The notes beneath the pieces were generated by a model, which was not told where the DNA came from, did not search any database, and saw only the letters and a program-made list of their open reading frames with translations. Of a stretch of DNA of 50,510 bases, positions 5,558-13,527 are shown one piece after another; position 1 is the first letter of the stretch; every line of letters starts with the position of its first letter. The stretch is from contig CALXML010000007.1 in NCBI GenBank assembly GCA_944389465.1, positions 1 through 50,510 of the forward strand. The letters are read 5' to 3'. This DNA is from an uncultured Alphaproteobacteria bacterium (GTDB lineage Bacteria; Pseudomonadota; Alphaproteobacteria; Rs-D84). The translations under genes and the position numbers were made by a program.

Positions 5558-7615
5558 ATGAAATATAATGATATTCGTAAAACTTTTTTGGATTTCTTTG
5601 AATCGCATGGCCATAAAATTGTGCCATCTGCATCATTAATACCAAATGACCCAACATTGTTATTCACTGTTGCCGGTATGGTTCCATGGAAGGGTATTTT
5701 ACAGGGCACAGAACCTGCATTTGCCCCGCGTGTAGCGGACGTGCAAAAATGCATTCGCGCCGGTGGCAAGCATAATGATTTAGACGAGGTTGGTTTTGAC
5801 GGCCGTCATCATACTTTTTTTGAAATGCTGGGTAATTGGTCTTTTGGTGATTATTTCAAGGCCGGCGCAATTGAAATGTCGTGGGAATTATTAACACAGG
5901 TTTTAAAATTGGACCCCGCACGTATGCGCGTTACAACACACGTCAGTGACGAAGAATCAACCGAAATCTGGCGGCGCGTTGCTGGTAAAGAGGCTATTCG
6001 TTTGGGTGACAAAGACAATTGGTGGTCGGCGGGCGATACCGGCCCATGTGGACCCTGTACTGAAATTTTTTACGATTTTGGCGCAGAATTTGAAAACGAA
6101 GACGACCGTTGGGTTGAAATTTGGAACGACGTATTTATGCAATACGACCGCGATGCAAATGGTAATTTAACACCATTGCCAAAGCAAAATGTTGATACAG
6201 GTGCCGGACTGGAACGTTGGGCGGCATTGCTGCAAAACAAAGTGGACAATTATGATACGGATTTGTTTACCAATCTGATTCATGCCACAGAAGATATTGT
6301 TCACACCAAAAAAACACCTGAAAACACTTCGTCGTTCAAGGTTATCGTGGACCACCTGCGTGCTGTTGGATTTGCCATCGCAGATGGCGTTATCCCCAGC
6401 AATACAGACCGCGGGTATGTAATTCGCCGTATTTTGCGCCGTGCAATGCGTCATGGTCAAATGCTGGGGCATCGTGGGGCTTTGTTATCTAAATTATACC
6501 CCGCGTTAATTACAGAAATGGGTGAAGCGTATCCTGAATTGGCGCGTGAAGAAAAACGCGTTGTTGAAATAATTCAAAACGAAGAAAATGCTTTTGCAGA
6601 TATGTTGCAAAATGGCATAAAATTATTGGATGCAGAAATCCCAAATGTGCAAAATGGTGTGCTGTCTGGTACGGTCGCATTTAAACTGTTTGACACATAT
6701 GGTTTTCCATTGGATTTAACACAAATGATTCTGCGTGAAAAAAATATTGATGTTGATGTTGCGGAATTTGAACGTGCAATGGCCGAACAAAAAGAACGCA
6801 GTCGCGCCAATACCAAGGGCACACGCACACTGTGGGAATCACAAACGCAATTGCCTGCAACAGATGATTCTTATAAATATGCGCCGGATGAAAATCTGAA
6901 ATCACAGGTTCTGGCAATATTGTGCGATGGTGAATTTGTGCAAAATGCAAAATCCGGTACAGAAATAGAGGTTGCATTGGACAAAACAAACTTTTATGGC
7001 ACACAGGGTGGTCAGGTTGGTGACATTGGCGAATTAACCGTAAATGGCAATACGGTTATGACGGTAACAGATACCATACGCGTTGACAATGTTGTTATAC
7101 ATCGTGGCACATTAACGGCTGATTTGTCCGTTGGTGATACCGTGCACACCAAAATTAATATGGCCTCGCGCCAACAAACCGCACGTGCACATACTGCGAC
7201 CCATCTGTTACAGGCGGCGTTACGCCATGTCCTGAACGAAGATGTGGAACAACGCGGGTCCAAGGTTTCGCCTGATTCCGTGCGCTTTGACTTTTCATTT
7301 GGTCGTGCAATGACGACTGATGAAAAACAGGCTGTACAGGATTTGGTAAATAAATGGATTAATGCCGATATGCCGGTAACGCACGAAGAAATGTCCATTG
7401 ATGACGCAAAGAAACGTGGCGCAATGGCACTGTTTGGTGAAAAATATGGCAACACGGTAAAGGTTATAACCGCCGGCGATGTATCATGCGAATTATGTGG
7501 CGGCACACACGTTTATCATACTGGTGAAATTTTGCACGCACGTGTGAACAAAGAAAAATCCATCAGCAGTGGTATTCGTCGTATAACAATGTCCGTTGGA
7601 ACATTGGCTGAATAA
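5558..7615 (+). CDS. alaS: Alanyl-tRNA synthetase lacking the C-terminal C-Ala domain
   Basis: Charges tRNA-Ala and edits Ser/Gly mischarging. The 685-aa product contains the class II catalytic core (motif 1 with P-T-L-L-F-T-V-A-G-M, then F-F-E-M-L-G-N-W-S-F-G-D-Y-F), the tRNA-binding helical middle (R-G-Y-V-I-R-R-I-L-R-R-A), and the editing domain with the zinc ligands H-T-A-T-H and C-E-L-C-G-G-T-H. It stops at G-I-R-R-I-T-M-S-V-G-T-L-A-E, where family members normally continue for about 190 residues with the coiled-coil and DHHA1/C-Ala domain. A terminator 4 bases past the stop shows this is the natural end. The start at 5558 follows AGGGATATAAAA and aligns with the usual N-terminus. Confidence 0.93.
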   Translation: MKYNDIRKTFLDFFESHGHKIVPSASLIPNDPTLLFTVAGMVPWKGILQGTEPAFAPRVADVQKCIRAGGKHNDLDEVGFDGRHHTFFEMLGNWSFGDYFKAGAIEMSWELLTQVLKLDPARMRVTTHVSDEESTEIWRRVAGKEAIRLGDKDNWWSAGDTGPCGPCTEIFYDFGAEFENEDDRWVEIWNDVFMQYDRDANGNLTPLPKQNVDTGAGLERWAALLQNKVDNYDTDLFTNLIHATEDIVHTKKTPENTSSFKVIVDHLRAVGFAIADGVIPSNTDRGYVIRRILRRAMRHGQMLGHRGALLSKLYPALITEMGEAYPELAREEKRVVEIIQNEENAFADMLQNGIKLLDAEIPNVQNGVLSGTVAFKLFDTYGFPLDLTQMILREKNIDVDVAEFERAMAEQKERSRANTKGTRTLWESQTQLPATDDSYKYAPDENLKSQVLAILCDGEFVQNAKSGTEIEVALDKTNFYGTQGGQVGDIGELTVNGNTVMTVTDTIRVDNVVIHRGTLTADLSVGDTVHTKINMASRQQTARAHTATHLLQAALRHVLNEDVEQRGSKVSPDSVRFDFSFGRAMTTDEKQAVQDLVNKWINADMPVTHEEMSIDDAKKRGAMALFGEKYGNTVKVITAGDVSCELCGGTHVYHTGEILHARVNKEKSISSGIRRITMSVGTLAE

Positions 7616-7618
7616 TGC

Positions 7619-7642
7619 AACGCCCCTATTTGGGGCGTTAAT
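7619..7642 (+). terminator. Intrinsic terminator after alaS
   Basis: AACGCCCC-tattt-GGGGCGTT followed by AATTTATTT; immediately behind the alaS stop. Confidence 0.75.
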
Positions 7643-7699
7643 TTATTTAGCCCTTGCATTTGGGTGAAAATATACTAATATTATATGGGTAAGAGAGAT

Positions 7700-7845
7700 T
7701 TGGAACAGCAATTTGTTCCAAAAAACAATCCCCGTTAATTTAATTATTTATTTGATTATTGTACGGGGACAAAACCGCGCCACCAACAGATTCACTACAC
7801 ATAAAGACATTCGTTCTTTATTGGCAATGAATTGCATGGTGGCGC
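7700..7845 (+). ncRNA. Structured 5' region of RNase J gene (three stems)
   Basis: Between alaS and RNase J: hairpin TTGGAACA/TGTTCCAA (7700-7721), helix TCCCCGT/ACGGGGA (7729-7735 with 7763-7769), and helix GCGCCACCA/TGGTGGCGC (7777-7785 with 7837-7845) that encloses AAAGA/TCTTT. All stems are perfect. No T-run follows, so these are not terminators. The region ends 31 bases before the start codon. It is probably the 5' UTR of the RNase gene and could be a target for autoregulation, by analogy with RNase E leaders; a separate small RNA is also possible. Confidence 0.5.
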
Positions 7846-7876
7846 ACAACAGTAACAATACAAAAGGATTTTATTT

Positions 7877-9679
7877 ATGGTAAAAGTTCGTGAAAAACAA
7901 ACAGCACCGGAAACAATTGTTGCCGATACACCAAAAAAGCCGGCAAAAATTTCCGGTGTAAATAAATTTGAAAATGATAAAAATGATGACAAATTGTACT
8001 TTATGGCGTTGGGCGGATTGGAACACGTCGGCCAAAATATGTACGTTTATAAATACAAGGGTAAATATCTGGTTGTGGATTGCGGTATGGGATTTCTGGA
8101 GGAAGAAATTGGTGCCGGCGACGTACAGTACTGTGATACGACTTGGCTGGAAAAGCGCAAAAAGGACGTTGTCGGATTCGTTTTAACACATGGCCACGAA
8201 GACCACATTGGCGCATTAAAATTTGTATGGCCTAAATTCAGAAAGCCTATTTATTGCACCCGTTTTCCGGCGGAAATTTTGCGTCAAACTTTCCGTGGTG
8301 TTGAAATAGATTTTAATCCAGAACGGGATATTATTGAATTTGACCATCACGGTGCAACATTACATTTGGACCCGTTTGAGGTTGAAACTTTCCACGTTTC
8401 CCATTCCGTGCCCGAGGCACAAATGTTAATCATCAAAACGCCAGCCGGCAAGGTTTTACATACGGGCGACTGGACTTTTAATGATGGTAATCCAATAGAA
8501 GACCCCACAGATTACGCACGTCTGCGTGAAATTGGTTCTGACCCAAAACTGTTGGCTTGTATGTGCGATTCAACATCTGCGTCACGCCAAGAACCACAAA
8601 CCACTGAATTGCAAGTTCGTGATACTTTGACTGAAATTATGAAAAACGCACCGGGGCGCGTGTTGGTGACGGGGTATTCTCGTTCAATTGCACGTATGAA
8701 AATGTTTGCCGAGGCCGCCCGTGCCGCCGGACGTGTTGCTGCGATTAAAGAACGCAGTAATCCAAATCCTGTGCCTTTTGTGGGATTGCCAGAATTTCGC
8801 GAAATGGGTATTAATTTTGGCTATCTGGGCAAAGATGAAGTATATCTGCAAAGTGAAATCAAAGATTTGCCCGCAGAAAAACAGGCTATATTCCTGACTG
8901 GTTCACAGGGGGAACAGTTTGCCATGTTAACGCGTTTGTGCCGTGGCCATGTAAAGGAAATGAAATTGCAACCAACTGATACAGTATTATTCAGTGCAAT
9001 TATAATTCCGGGACGTGAACAGGATGTGTCTTATCTGTATAATAAATTGGCACGTATGGGCATAAAAACACATACTATATTTGATACAGACCATCTGCAC
9101 GCCAGTGGACACGCGGGTCGTCCTGAATTTGAACGCTTTTATGATATGGTGCACCCACAGGTATCTGTTCCAATGCACGGCGATTACATTAACGAAATGT
9201 TAAATGGAAAAATGGCAATGGAACGCGGTGGCGCAAAATATATGATGGTTGTTCATAATGGCGAAATGATTGCATTGGCCGATGGCGAAGCACCATATGT
9301 CGCTGAAACAATTGAAACCGGCTTTGTCGTGATGGAGGGCGAAACCGAACGCAGTACGGATGACCCTGTATACAAGGTGCGTAAAAAAATCGCCACCAAT
9401 GGCGCGATATTTGTAACATTGCCTGTGGACAAGCGCGGTTTTCTGAAGGGCACGCCAGAAGTATCCAGTGTTGGTATATTTGAAACTGACGATACAGGAT
9501 TTATGAAACGTCAAATTCAAATAGAAATTACCAAGGCTGTTGATAAATTGACCAAAACAGAACGCAAGGACAGAAATAATTTGATTCGTGCGGTTCAGAT
9601 TGCCACAAATAAAATTGTGCGTGCATCACTGGGGGCGGATAAAAAACCGCAATACAGTGTACATTTCGTACAGAAATAA
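7877..9679 (+). CDS. rnj: Ribonuclease J family (metallo-beta-lactamase/beta-CASP)
   Basis: 5'-3' exo- and endoribonuclease for mRNA decay and rRNA/tRNA maturation. The 600-aa product has a Lys-rich N-terminal extension of about 40 residues before the catalytic fold. Metal motifs are intact: H-G-H-E-D-H-I-G-A at about 96-104, H-V-S-H-S-V-P (motif 3), H-T-G-D-W (motif 4); beta-CASP motifs follow, including T-G-S-Q-G-E and the late G-H-A-G-R-P and P-M-H-G-D. The C-terminal domain with K-x-R-K-K-I-A-T-N-G is that of RNase J, which sets it apart from generic MBL proteins. The start follows AAAAGGATTTTATTT. Length is near the usual 550-600. It is monocistronic with a terminator behind. Confidence 0.93.
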   Translation: MVKVREKQTAPETIVADTPKKPAKISGVNKFENDKNDDKLYFMALGGLEHVGQNMYVYKYKGKYLVVDCGMGFLEEEIGAGDVQYCDTTWLEKRKKDVVGFVLTHGHEDHIGALKFVWPKFRKPIYCTRFPAEILRQTFRGVEIDFNPERDIIEFDHHGATLHLDPFEVETFHVSHSVPEAQMLIIKTPAGKVLHTGDWTFNDGNPIEDPTDYARLREIGSDPKLLACMCDSTSASRQEPQTTELQVRDTLTEIMKNAPGRVLVTGYSRSIARMKMFAEAARAAGRVAAIKERSNPNPVPFVGLPEFREMGINFGYLGKDEVYLQSEIKDLPAEKQAIFLTGSQGEQFAMLTRLCRGHVKEMKLQPTDTVLFSAIIIPGREQDVSYLYNKLARMGIKTHTIFDTDHLHASGHAGRPEFERFYDMVHPQVSVPMHGDYINEMLNGKMAMERGGAKYMMVVHNGEMIALADGEAPYVAETIETGFVVMEGETERSTDDPVYKVRKKIATNGAIFVTLPVDKRGFLKGTPEVSSVGIFETDDTGFMKRQIQIEITKAVDKLTKTERKDRNNLIRAVQIATNKIVRASLGADKKPQYSVHFVQK

Positions 9680-9704
9680 AAAACGGGGCAACGCCCCGTT
9701 TTTT
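9678..9704. terminator. Bidirectional intrinsic terminator
   Basis: A-run, ACGGGGC-aac-GCCCCGT core, T-run. It serves RNase J (plus) and the convergent secreted-protein gene ending at 9743 (minus). Confidence 0.85.
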
Positions 9705-9742
9705 ATACCCGTGCATTTATGTGGTGTGTGATAGTGCGCAAA

Positions 9743-10390
9743 TCATTTACTGTAATAACATGGTGATGGATTGAAAGAATAAGAACCTGTACTGTCACTG
9801 CCACCTGTAATATAGCATCCAGTTATTTGTGTTGTGCCAACCGTGGACGTCCCCGGTGATGGACATTCCGTGCAACTTGGACCAGTCAGACTCAATCCGC
9901 CCGTTCCATAATATCCGGCAAGACATCTGGTTTCCTGACGTTTTGCGCAAAAACATGTATCTGTATTACATGTGGCAACGGTGCGCACCTGACGCACACC
10001 AATCGTTGTCCAATCCGTGGATTCGCAATTATCGCATGTGCCGTCACAATCGTCACCACCACTGATACTGGCGACACATGTGTTATACGTATATGTTTTG
10101 CATCCACTGACGGATACACTGCGCGATTCCATTTTGTATCCTGAACCACATGCGGTACAAGACCTGATTTTGAATGTCGTTGGGTCGCCCATACTTGCAA
10201 CATATGCGTATTTATAACATGTGTCCGTGTAGCGCGCACAATTCGTTGCATCTGATTCCGTTACAGAATCTATTGCGCATGATGTGACGTTGCACAAACC
10301 AATCTCTCCAATATCTAATGCATAACTGTTTTGTGACATTATTGCGCAAATTCCAATCAGGGGTATTAAACCAGCAGACGTGATTTTCAT
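9743..10390 (-). CDS. Secreted Cys-rich protein, 215 aa
   Basis: Function unknown. Signal peptide (MKITSAGLIPLIGICAIM, likely cut after S-Y-A), then a mature part with about 25 Cys residues. Recognisable modules: S-C-T-A-C-G-S-G-Y-K-M, C-D-G-T-C-D-N-C, and C-L-A-G-Y-Y-G-T-G-G...C-T-E-C-P-S-P-G-T-S, a short ephrin-receptor-like/GCC2-GCC3-like Cys repeat. The C-terminus (I-T-G-C-Y-I-T-G-G-S-D-S-T-G-S-Y-S-F...C-Y-Y) resembles that of the divergent gene ending at 11319, so the two are paralogues. Start after AAGAGGATTCAG. No transmembrane anchor is seen, so the protein is released or held by partners. Confidence 0.8.
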   Translation of the reverse strand: MKITSAGLIPLIGICAIMSQNSYALDIGEIGLCNVTSCAIDSVTESDATNCARYTDTCYKYAYVASMGDPTTFKIRSCTACGSGYKMESRSVSVSGCKTYTYNTCVASISGGDDCDGTCDNCESTDWTTIGVRQVRTVATCNTDTCFCAKRQETRCLAGYYGTGGLSLTGPSCTECPSPGTSTVGTTQITGCYITGGSDSTGSYSFNPSPCYYSK

Positions 10391-10461
10391 CTGAATCCTC
10401 TTGAATTTATATTCTTGTTATGCCGCATAAAAACGGTCGGTAAGAAACGTCAAAAATAGTA

Positions 10462-10491
10462 TTGACGTGGGGGCGGAATTTGGGGTAAAAT
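10462..10491 (+). promoter_or_regulatory. Strong promoter before the 10.6-kb secreted gene
   Basis: TTGACG (10462-10467), 18-base spacer, TAAAAT (10486-10491): one mismatch to consensus in each box. Predicted start near 10498. Confidence 0.7.
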
Positions 10492-10518
10492 AAAGTTAAA
10501 CAAATGCCGAAAATAAAC

Positions 10519-10545
10519 CACCGATAAGAATCGGTGTTTTTATTT
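10519..10545 (+). terminator. Start-proximal terminator (possible attenuator)
   Basis: CACCGAT-aaga-ATCGGTG followed by TTTTTATTTTT, about 20 bases after the predicted start of transcription and upstream of the gene it would control. It therefore looks like an attenuator rather than an end-of-gene terminator. Confidence 0.65.
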
Positions 10546-10611
10546 TTGAAAAAATCCCAGATTTCTGCATTTTTTTATTCTCCCATTTCGCCGAAAACAA
10601 ACGGTGGTTTG

Positions 10612-11319
10612 TTGGGGTGTGGACATAATGGTTTTGGAATTAAAAAGGTAATAATAACAATCGGAATTACCTGTGCATTATGTACCGCGGGGCAGGCCTT
10701 TGGTGCATACAGTTGTTATACATCTGCTTCCTCTTTGCCCAGTGGTTATCGCAGTTCATCGTTGGGACAAAAGGGCAGTAATTGTGCCTCTACACAAAGA
10801 ATGTATTGGTGCAGTCCCAATGACCAAGCGTGTGACGGATACACAACGTGTGCCACGTGTCCCAGTGGATATCAAATGTGCGGAGCGAGTGGCAGTGGTT
10901 CAATGTGTAACACCATTACTTATTACGATTGTAAAACATCGTGCAGTACCGGCGGCGGCGACCCAGAAGAGCCAGAAGAACCGAAATGTGAAAAAGACGT
11001 TAACTGTTTTGATGATGAATATTTCACACGTTTTTACAGGGACGGATATCTGCGCAAAACAATCAGGGCCTGTGATAATACGGCAAACGTATGCAGGGAA
11101 GTTGCAGAATTGTATATATGCGATATAGGCTATTACGGCATAGACGGGGCCAATCCCACTGCTTCCAGTTCCGTTGTGTGTAATCGCTGTCCATTAAATG
11201 GGGTAACAAGTAACTCTTCCAGTTCTATTACCGCATGTTATTTGTGGTCAGGCGCAATAGGTGGGGATTCAACTGGTTTGTTCAGTATTTCAGGTGGTAA
11301 TTGTTACTGGGAAGAATGA
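10612..11319 (+). CDS. Secreted Cys-rich protein with ambiguous start / possible A-tract frameshift
   Basis: Function unknown; paralogue of the divergent 215-aa protein. A hydrophobic signal core V-I-I-T-I-G-I-T-C-A-L-C-T-A-G-Q-A-F-G is followed by Cys motifs T-C-A-T-C-P-S-G-Y-Q-M-C-G, an acidic P-E-E-P-E-E-P-K linker, and a C-terminal C-D-I-G-Y-Y-G-I-D-G...C-N-R-C-P-L-N-G-V-T module. No ATG lies in frame ahead of the signal core. The best ATG (10628, behind GGGGTGTGG) reads M-V-L-E-L-K-R-stop because of an A5 run at 10642-10646; with A6 it would read M-V-L-E-L-K-K-V-I-I-T-I-G, a normal signal peptide. The coordinate given uses the in-frame TTG at 10612; an in-frame GTG at 10534 lies inside a terminator and is unlikely. 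Confidence 0.65.
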   Translation: MGCGHNGFGIKKVIITIGITCALCTAGQAFGAYSCYTSASSLPSGYRSSSLGQKGSNCASTQRMYWCSPNDQACDGYTTCATCPSGYQMCGASGSGSMCNTITYYDCKTSCSTGGGDPEEPEEPKCEKDVNCFDDEYFTRFYRDGYLRKTIRACDNTANVCREVAELYICDIGYYGIDGANPTASSSVVCNRCPLNGVTSNSSSSITACYLWSGAIGGDSTGLFSISGGNCYWEE

Positions 11320-11412
11320 TTTTATAATCTTGGTTGTTGGCAATTTTATTCTTTACATATTTTGCCAAAATGAATACAATCATACCGTAAACAAATAAAA
11401 GGAAGGAATAAA

Positions 11413-11934
11413 ATGCCAACAAAACCAGTTAAAAAAACAACTGCAAAAACAACAACGACTGCGAAAAAGCCAGCCGTCAAAAAAACAGTTGCTGCGAAAA
11501 AAACGGCGGCCAAAAAAACAGTAAAACAGGCCACCGCACCACAGGTTAATGAATCAATTGTCGTATCAGAAATGCCAACATGTAAATGTGGGGCAAATTG
11601 CAACTGTGGTCCAGATTGCAAATGCACACGTGGCGGGTCACGTTTTGGACGCTTTATGATTAAACTGATTATGGTTTTAATTATATTTGCATTGGGATTT
11701 GGTGCGGCAAAGTTGCTGGACTGTGACGAATTTCGTGGCCCACGCGTTGATTTTGATAATGGGTGTTTGGATGTTGCATCTGTAAAATGCCCACAATTGC
11801 AGATGGCTTTGCCTGTTATGGATATTAATCAGGATGGTTGCATTACACGTGAAGAATATCGCGCGGTCAAGGCTGAAATGCATCGTCAAATGCGTGCCGC
11901 CAACAGACCGGCCGTTCCTGAAATGCAAGACTAA
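11413..11934 (+). CDS. Lys/Ala-rich, Cys-cluster, single-TM protein with EF-hand
   Basis: Not recognised as a family. The 173-aa product has four parts: a basic low-complexity N-terminus (residues 1-40, K-K-T-x and A-A-K-K repeats, like histone-H1-type tails); a Cys cluster at 56-71, C-K-C-G-A-N-C-N-C-G-P-D-C-K-C, that could bind metal; one transmembrane helix at about 81-101 (M-I-K-L-I-M-V-L-I-I-F-A-L-G-F); and an outer part with a canonical EF-hand loop D-I-N-Q-D-G-C-I-T-R-E-E (positions 1,3,5,6,8,12 all fit). With the basic part inside, the EF-hand would face the periplasm. Start after AAAGGAAGGAATAAA. It is monocistronic. The role is unknown; calcium sensing is only a suggestion. Confidence 0.75.
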   Translation: MPTKPVKKTTAKTTTTAKKPAVKKTVAAKKTAAKKTVKQATAPQVNESIVVSEMPTCKCGANCNCGPDCKCTRGGSRFGRFMIKLIMVLIIFALGFGAAKLLDCDEFRGPRVDFDNGCLDVASVKCPQLQMALPVMDINQDGCITREEYRAVKAEMHRQMRAANRPAVPEMQD

Positions 11935-11948
11935 ATGAATGCATATAA

Positions 11949-11975
11949 ACAAAAATCCGCCAAACGGCGGATTTT
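11949..11975. terminator. Bidirectional intrinsic terminator
   Basis: AAAAATCCGCC-aaa-(C)GGCGGATTTTTT between the convergent ends at 11934 and 11976; T-runs on both sides. Confidence 0.85.
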
Positions 11976-12314
11976 TTATTTTTGTTTTGATTGTTTTTGT
12001 TTCATATGTGCGTGCACATATGCATTAACGGCACGTCGCCAATGTGGCACAGATGCCCGCAACATACGTGCAGTAAATTTGTCGTCTGCAACATCAGACA
12101 TTTTATCAAATGTATAATTTGGAAAATTATAGTTTTTTAAAATATGGTGTGCGCATTCTTTGATTTCATCATTGTTATAAAATTGAAACAAATTTTTACG
12201 TACACGTAAATTCAAGTCCATATTTTGTGTCACAAATAATGCGCGATTGTAATCATATATGGAAATCATTTTTTGAATTAATTCATATCGTTGATAGTAA
12301 GTCATTTCAGACAT
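11976..12314 (-). CDS. Hypothetical 112-aa protein in the smpB operon
   Basis: Not recognised. A soluble, mostly helical protein with no signal peptide or membrane segment; many Tyr/Asn residues (Y-Y-Q-R-Y-E-L, F-Y-N-N-D-E-I) and a basic Q/K-rich C-terminus (H-M-K-Q-K-Q-S-K-Q-K). The start lies 2 bases after the smpB stop, behind AAAGGG inside the smpB end, so it is the last gene of the mtaB-dacA-holB-tatD-smpB operon. A terminator follows at once. Function cannot be inferred from position alone. Confidence 0.7.
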   Translation of the reverse strand: MSEMTYYQRYELIQKMISIYDYNRALFVTQNMDLNLRVRKNLFQFYNNDEIKECAHHILKNYNFPNYTFDKMSDVADDKFTARMLRASVPHWRRAVNAYVHAHMKQKQSKQK

Positions 12315-12316
12315 TT

Positions 12317-12784
12317 TTAACCCTTTAATATGCGTGCTTTACTTTTTTGCCATTCACGCTGTTTAATAGTTTCGCGTTTGTCGGCCCTGTTTTTACCGTA
12401 TCCAACGCCCAACAAAACCTTTAATTTTCCATGGTTATTAAAGTATAATTTTAACGGCACAATGGTTGCGCCACGTTCCTGTAATTTTCCAATCAGGCGG
12501 TTAATTTGCGCACGATGCAATAACAGTTGTCGTGGCCGACGTTCATCAAAATTAACAATACGTGCAGCGGTTGGCAATTTTTGTATTTCAATCCCCGCCA
12601 AATACAGGTCGCGTCCACGGCGTTGCACAAAGCCATCAACAATGGTCACCAAACCATAACGGATGGATTTTATTTCCGCGCCGGTTAATGAAATGCCGGC
12701 CTCTATTGTATCTTGAATAGAGTAACTGTATCGCGCCTTGCGATTTTCAGAAACCTGACCAAATTTTATTATTTGACGTGGCAT
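12317..12784 (-). CDS. smpB: SsrA-binding protein SmpB
   Basis: Binds the tRNA-like domain of tmRNA and delivers it to stalled ribosomes in trans-translation. The 155-aa product has the conserved N-terminal pattern (N-R-K-A-R-Y-x-Y-x-I-x-D-T-I-E-A-G-I-x-L-x-G-x-E-I-K-S-I-R), the K-L-Y-F-N-N-H-G-K-L-K-V-L-L-G-V-G-Y-G-K block and a basic C-terminal tail (D-K-R-E-T-I-K-Q-R-E-W) that reads the empty mRNA channel. It overlaps tatD by 16 bases. The partner tmRNA is partly visible at the right end of the window. Confidence 0.97.
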   Translation of the reverse strand: MPRQIIKFGQVSENRKARYSYSIQDTIEAGISLTGAEIKSIRYGLVTIVDGFVQRRGRDLYLAGIEIQKLPTAARIVNFDERRPRQLLLHRAQINRLIGKLQERGATIVPLKLYFNNHGKLKVLLGVGYGKNRADKRETIKQREWQKSKARILKG

Positions 12785-13527
12785 TTTGGATATAAGTTCA
12801 TTGTGTTTTGGTACAGTATAGATTCTAAATCAGCCAATTGCAAGCCGTGAATTTCCGCCATTACACGTGCCGTATCAACAACAAATGCCGGTTCACACGT
12901 TTTTCCACGATGTGGAACAGGGGCGCAATATGGACTGTCTGTTTCAATTACAATGCGGTCAATTGGAATTTTTGCAAAAGTTTCACGAATTTCAGCCGCA
13001 TTTTTGAATGTTAAAATACCACTGGCGGAAAAATAAAATCCACGGTCCAACATTTTTTTTGCCAAATCCCATGAACTGGTAAAACAGTGCATAACCCCAC
13101 GTACATCGCCGGTTAAAATGGCGGCAGTATCAGTTTCGGCTTCACGCGTATGTATTGCCACGGGCAGGGCATATTTACGTGCCAATTCCAATTGCTGTTC
13201 AAATAATTTTATTTGTGCTGTGCGTGGTGCAGTGCATTCATGATAATCCAAACCAATTTCACCAACCCCAACCACACGCGGATGCGTCAGTATTTGTTCT
13301 GTTAAATATTCTGATGCATCCACGCCCGCATATTCAGGATGAATGCCCGTTGTTGCAAAAATATTTGGATGTGTTTCAGCAATTTTAACCGCCGCCGCAA
13401 CATCGTTTGGATTGGCACTGGGGCATATTATCATTCCGACGCCAACATCAGACGCACGTGCGATAACGGCATCAATATCATCGGCGACATATGTATCTGT
13501 TAAATGACAATGGGTATCTATAAACAT
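12769..13527 (-). CDS. tatD: TatD family metal-dependent hydrolase/DNase
   Basis: TIM-barrel hydrolase; family members have 3'-5' exonuclease or D-aminoacyl-tRNA deacylase activity. The 252-aa product shows all metal-binding landmarks: M-F-I-D-T-H-C-H-L at the start (HxH), G-E-I-G-L-D-Y, P-V-A-I-H-T-R-E-A, M-H-C-F-T-S-S and I-E-T-D-S-P-Y near the end. It overlaps smpB by 16 bases downstream and holB by 10 bases upstream, so translation is probably coupled. Which substrate this member uses is not visible. Confidence 0.93.
   Translation of the reverse strand: MFIDTHCHLTDTYVADDIDAVIARASDVGVGMIICPSANPNDVAAAVKIAETHPNIFATTGIHPEYAGVDASEYLTEQILTHPRVVGVGEIGLDYHECTAPRTAQIKLFEQQLELARKYALPVAIHTREAETDTAAILTGDVRGVMHCFTSSWDLAKKMLDRGFYFSASGILTFKNAAEIRETFAKIPIDRIVIETDSPYCAPVPHRGKTCEPAFVVDTARVMAEIHGLQLADLESILYQNTMNLYPKCHVK

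Noticed and set aside
7616-7700. Frameshifted remainder of AlaRS
   Set aside because: A terminator follows the stop and no frame downstream shows the DHHA1/C-Ala pattern before RNase J.
10534-10611. GTG start at 10534 for the secreted gene
   Set aside because: It lies within the stem of a terminator hairpin, lacks a ribosome site and would put a long non-signal stretch before the hydrophobic core.
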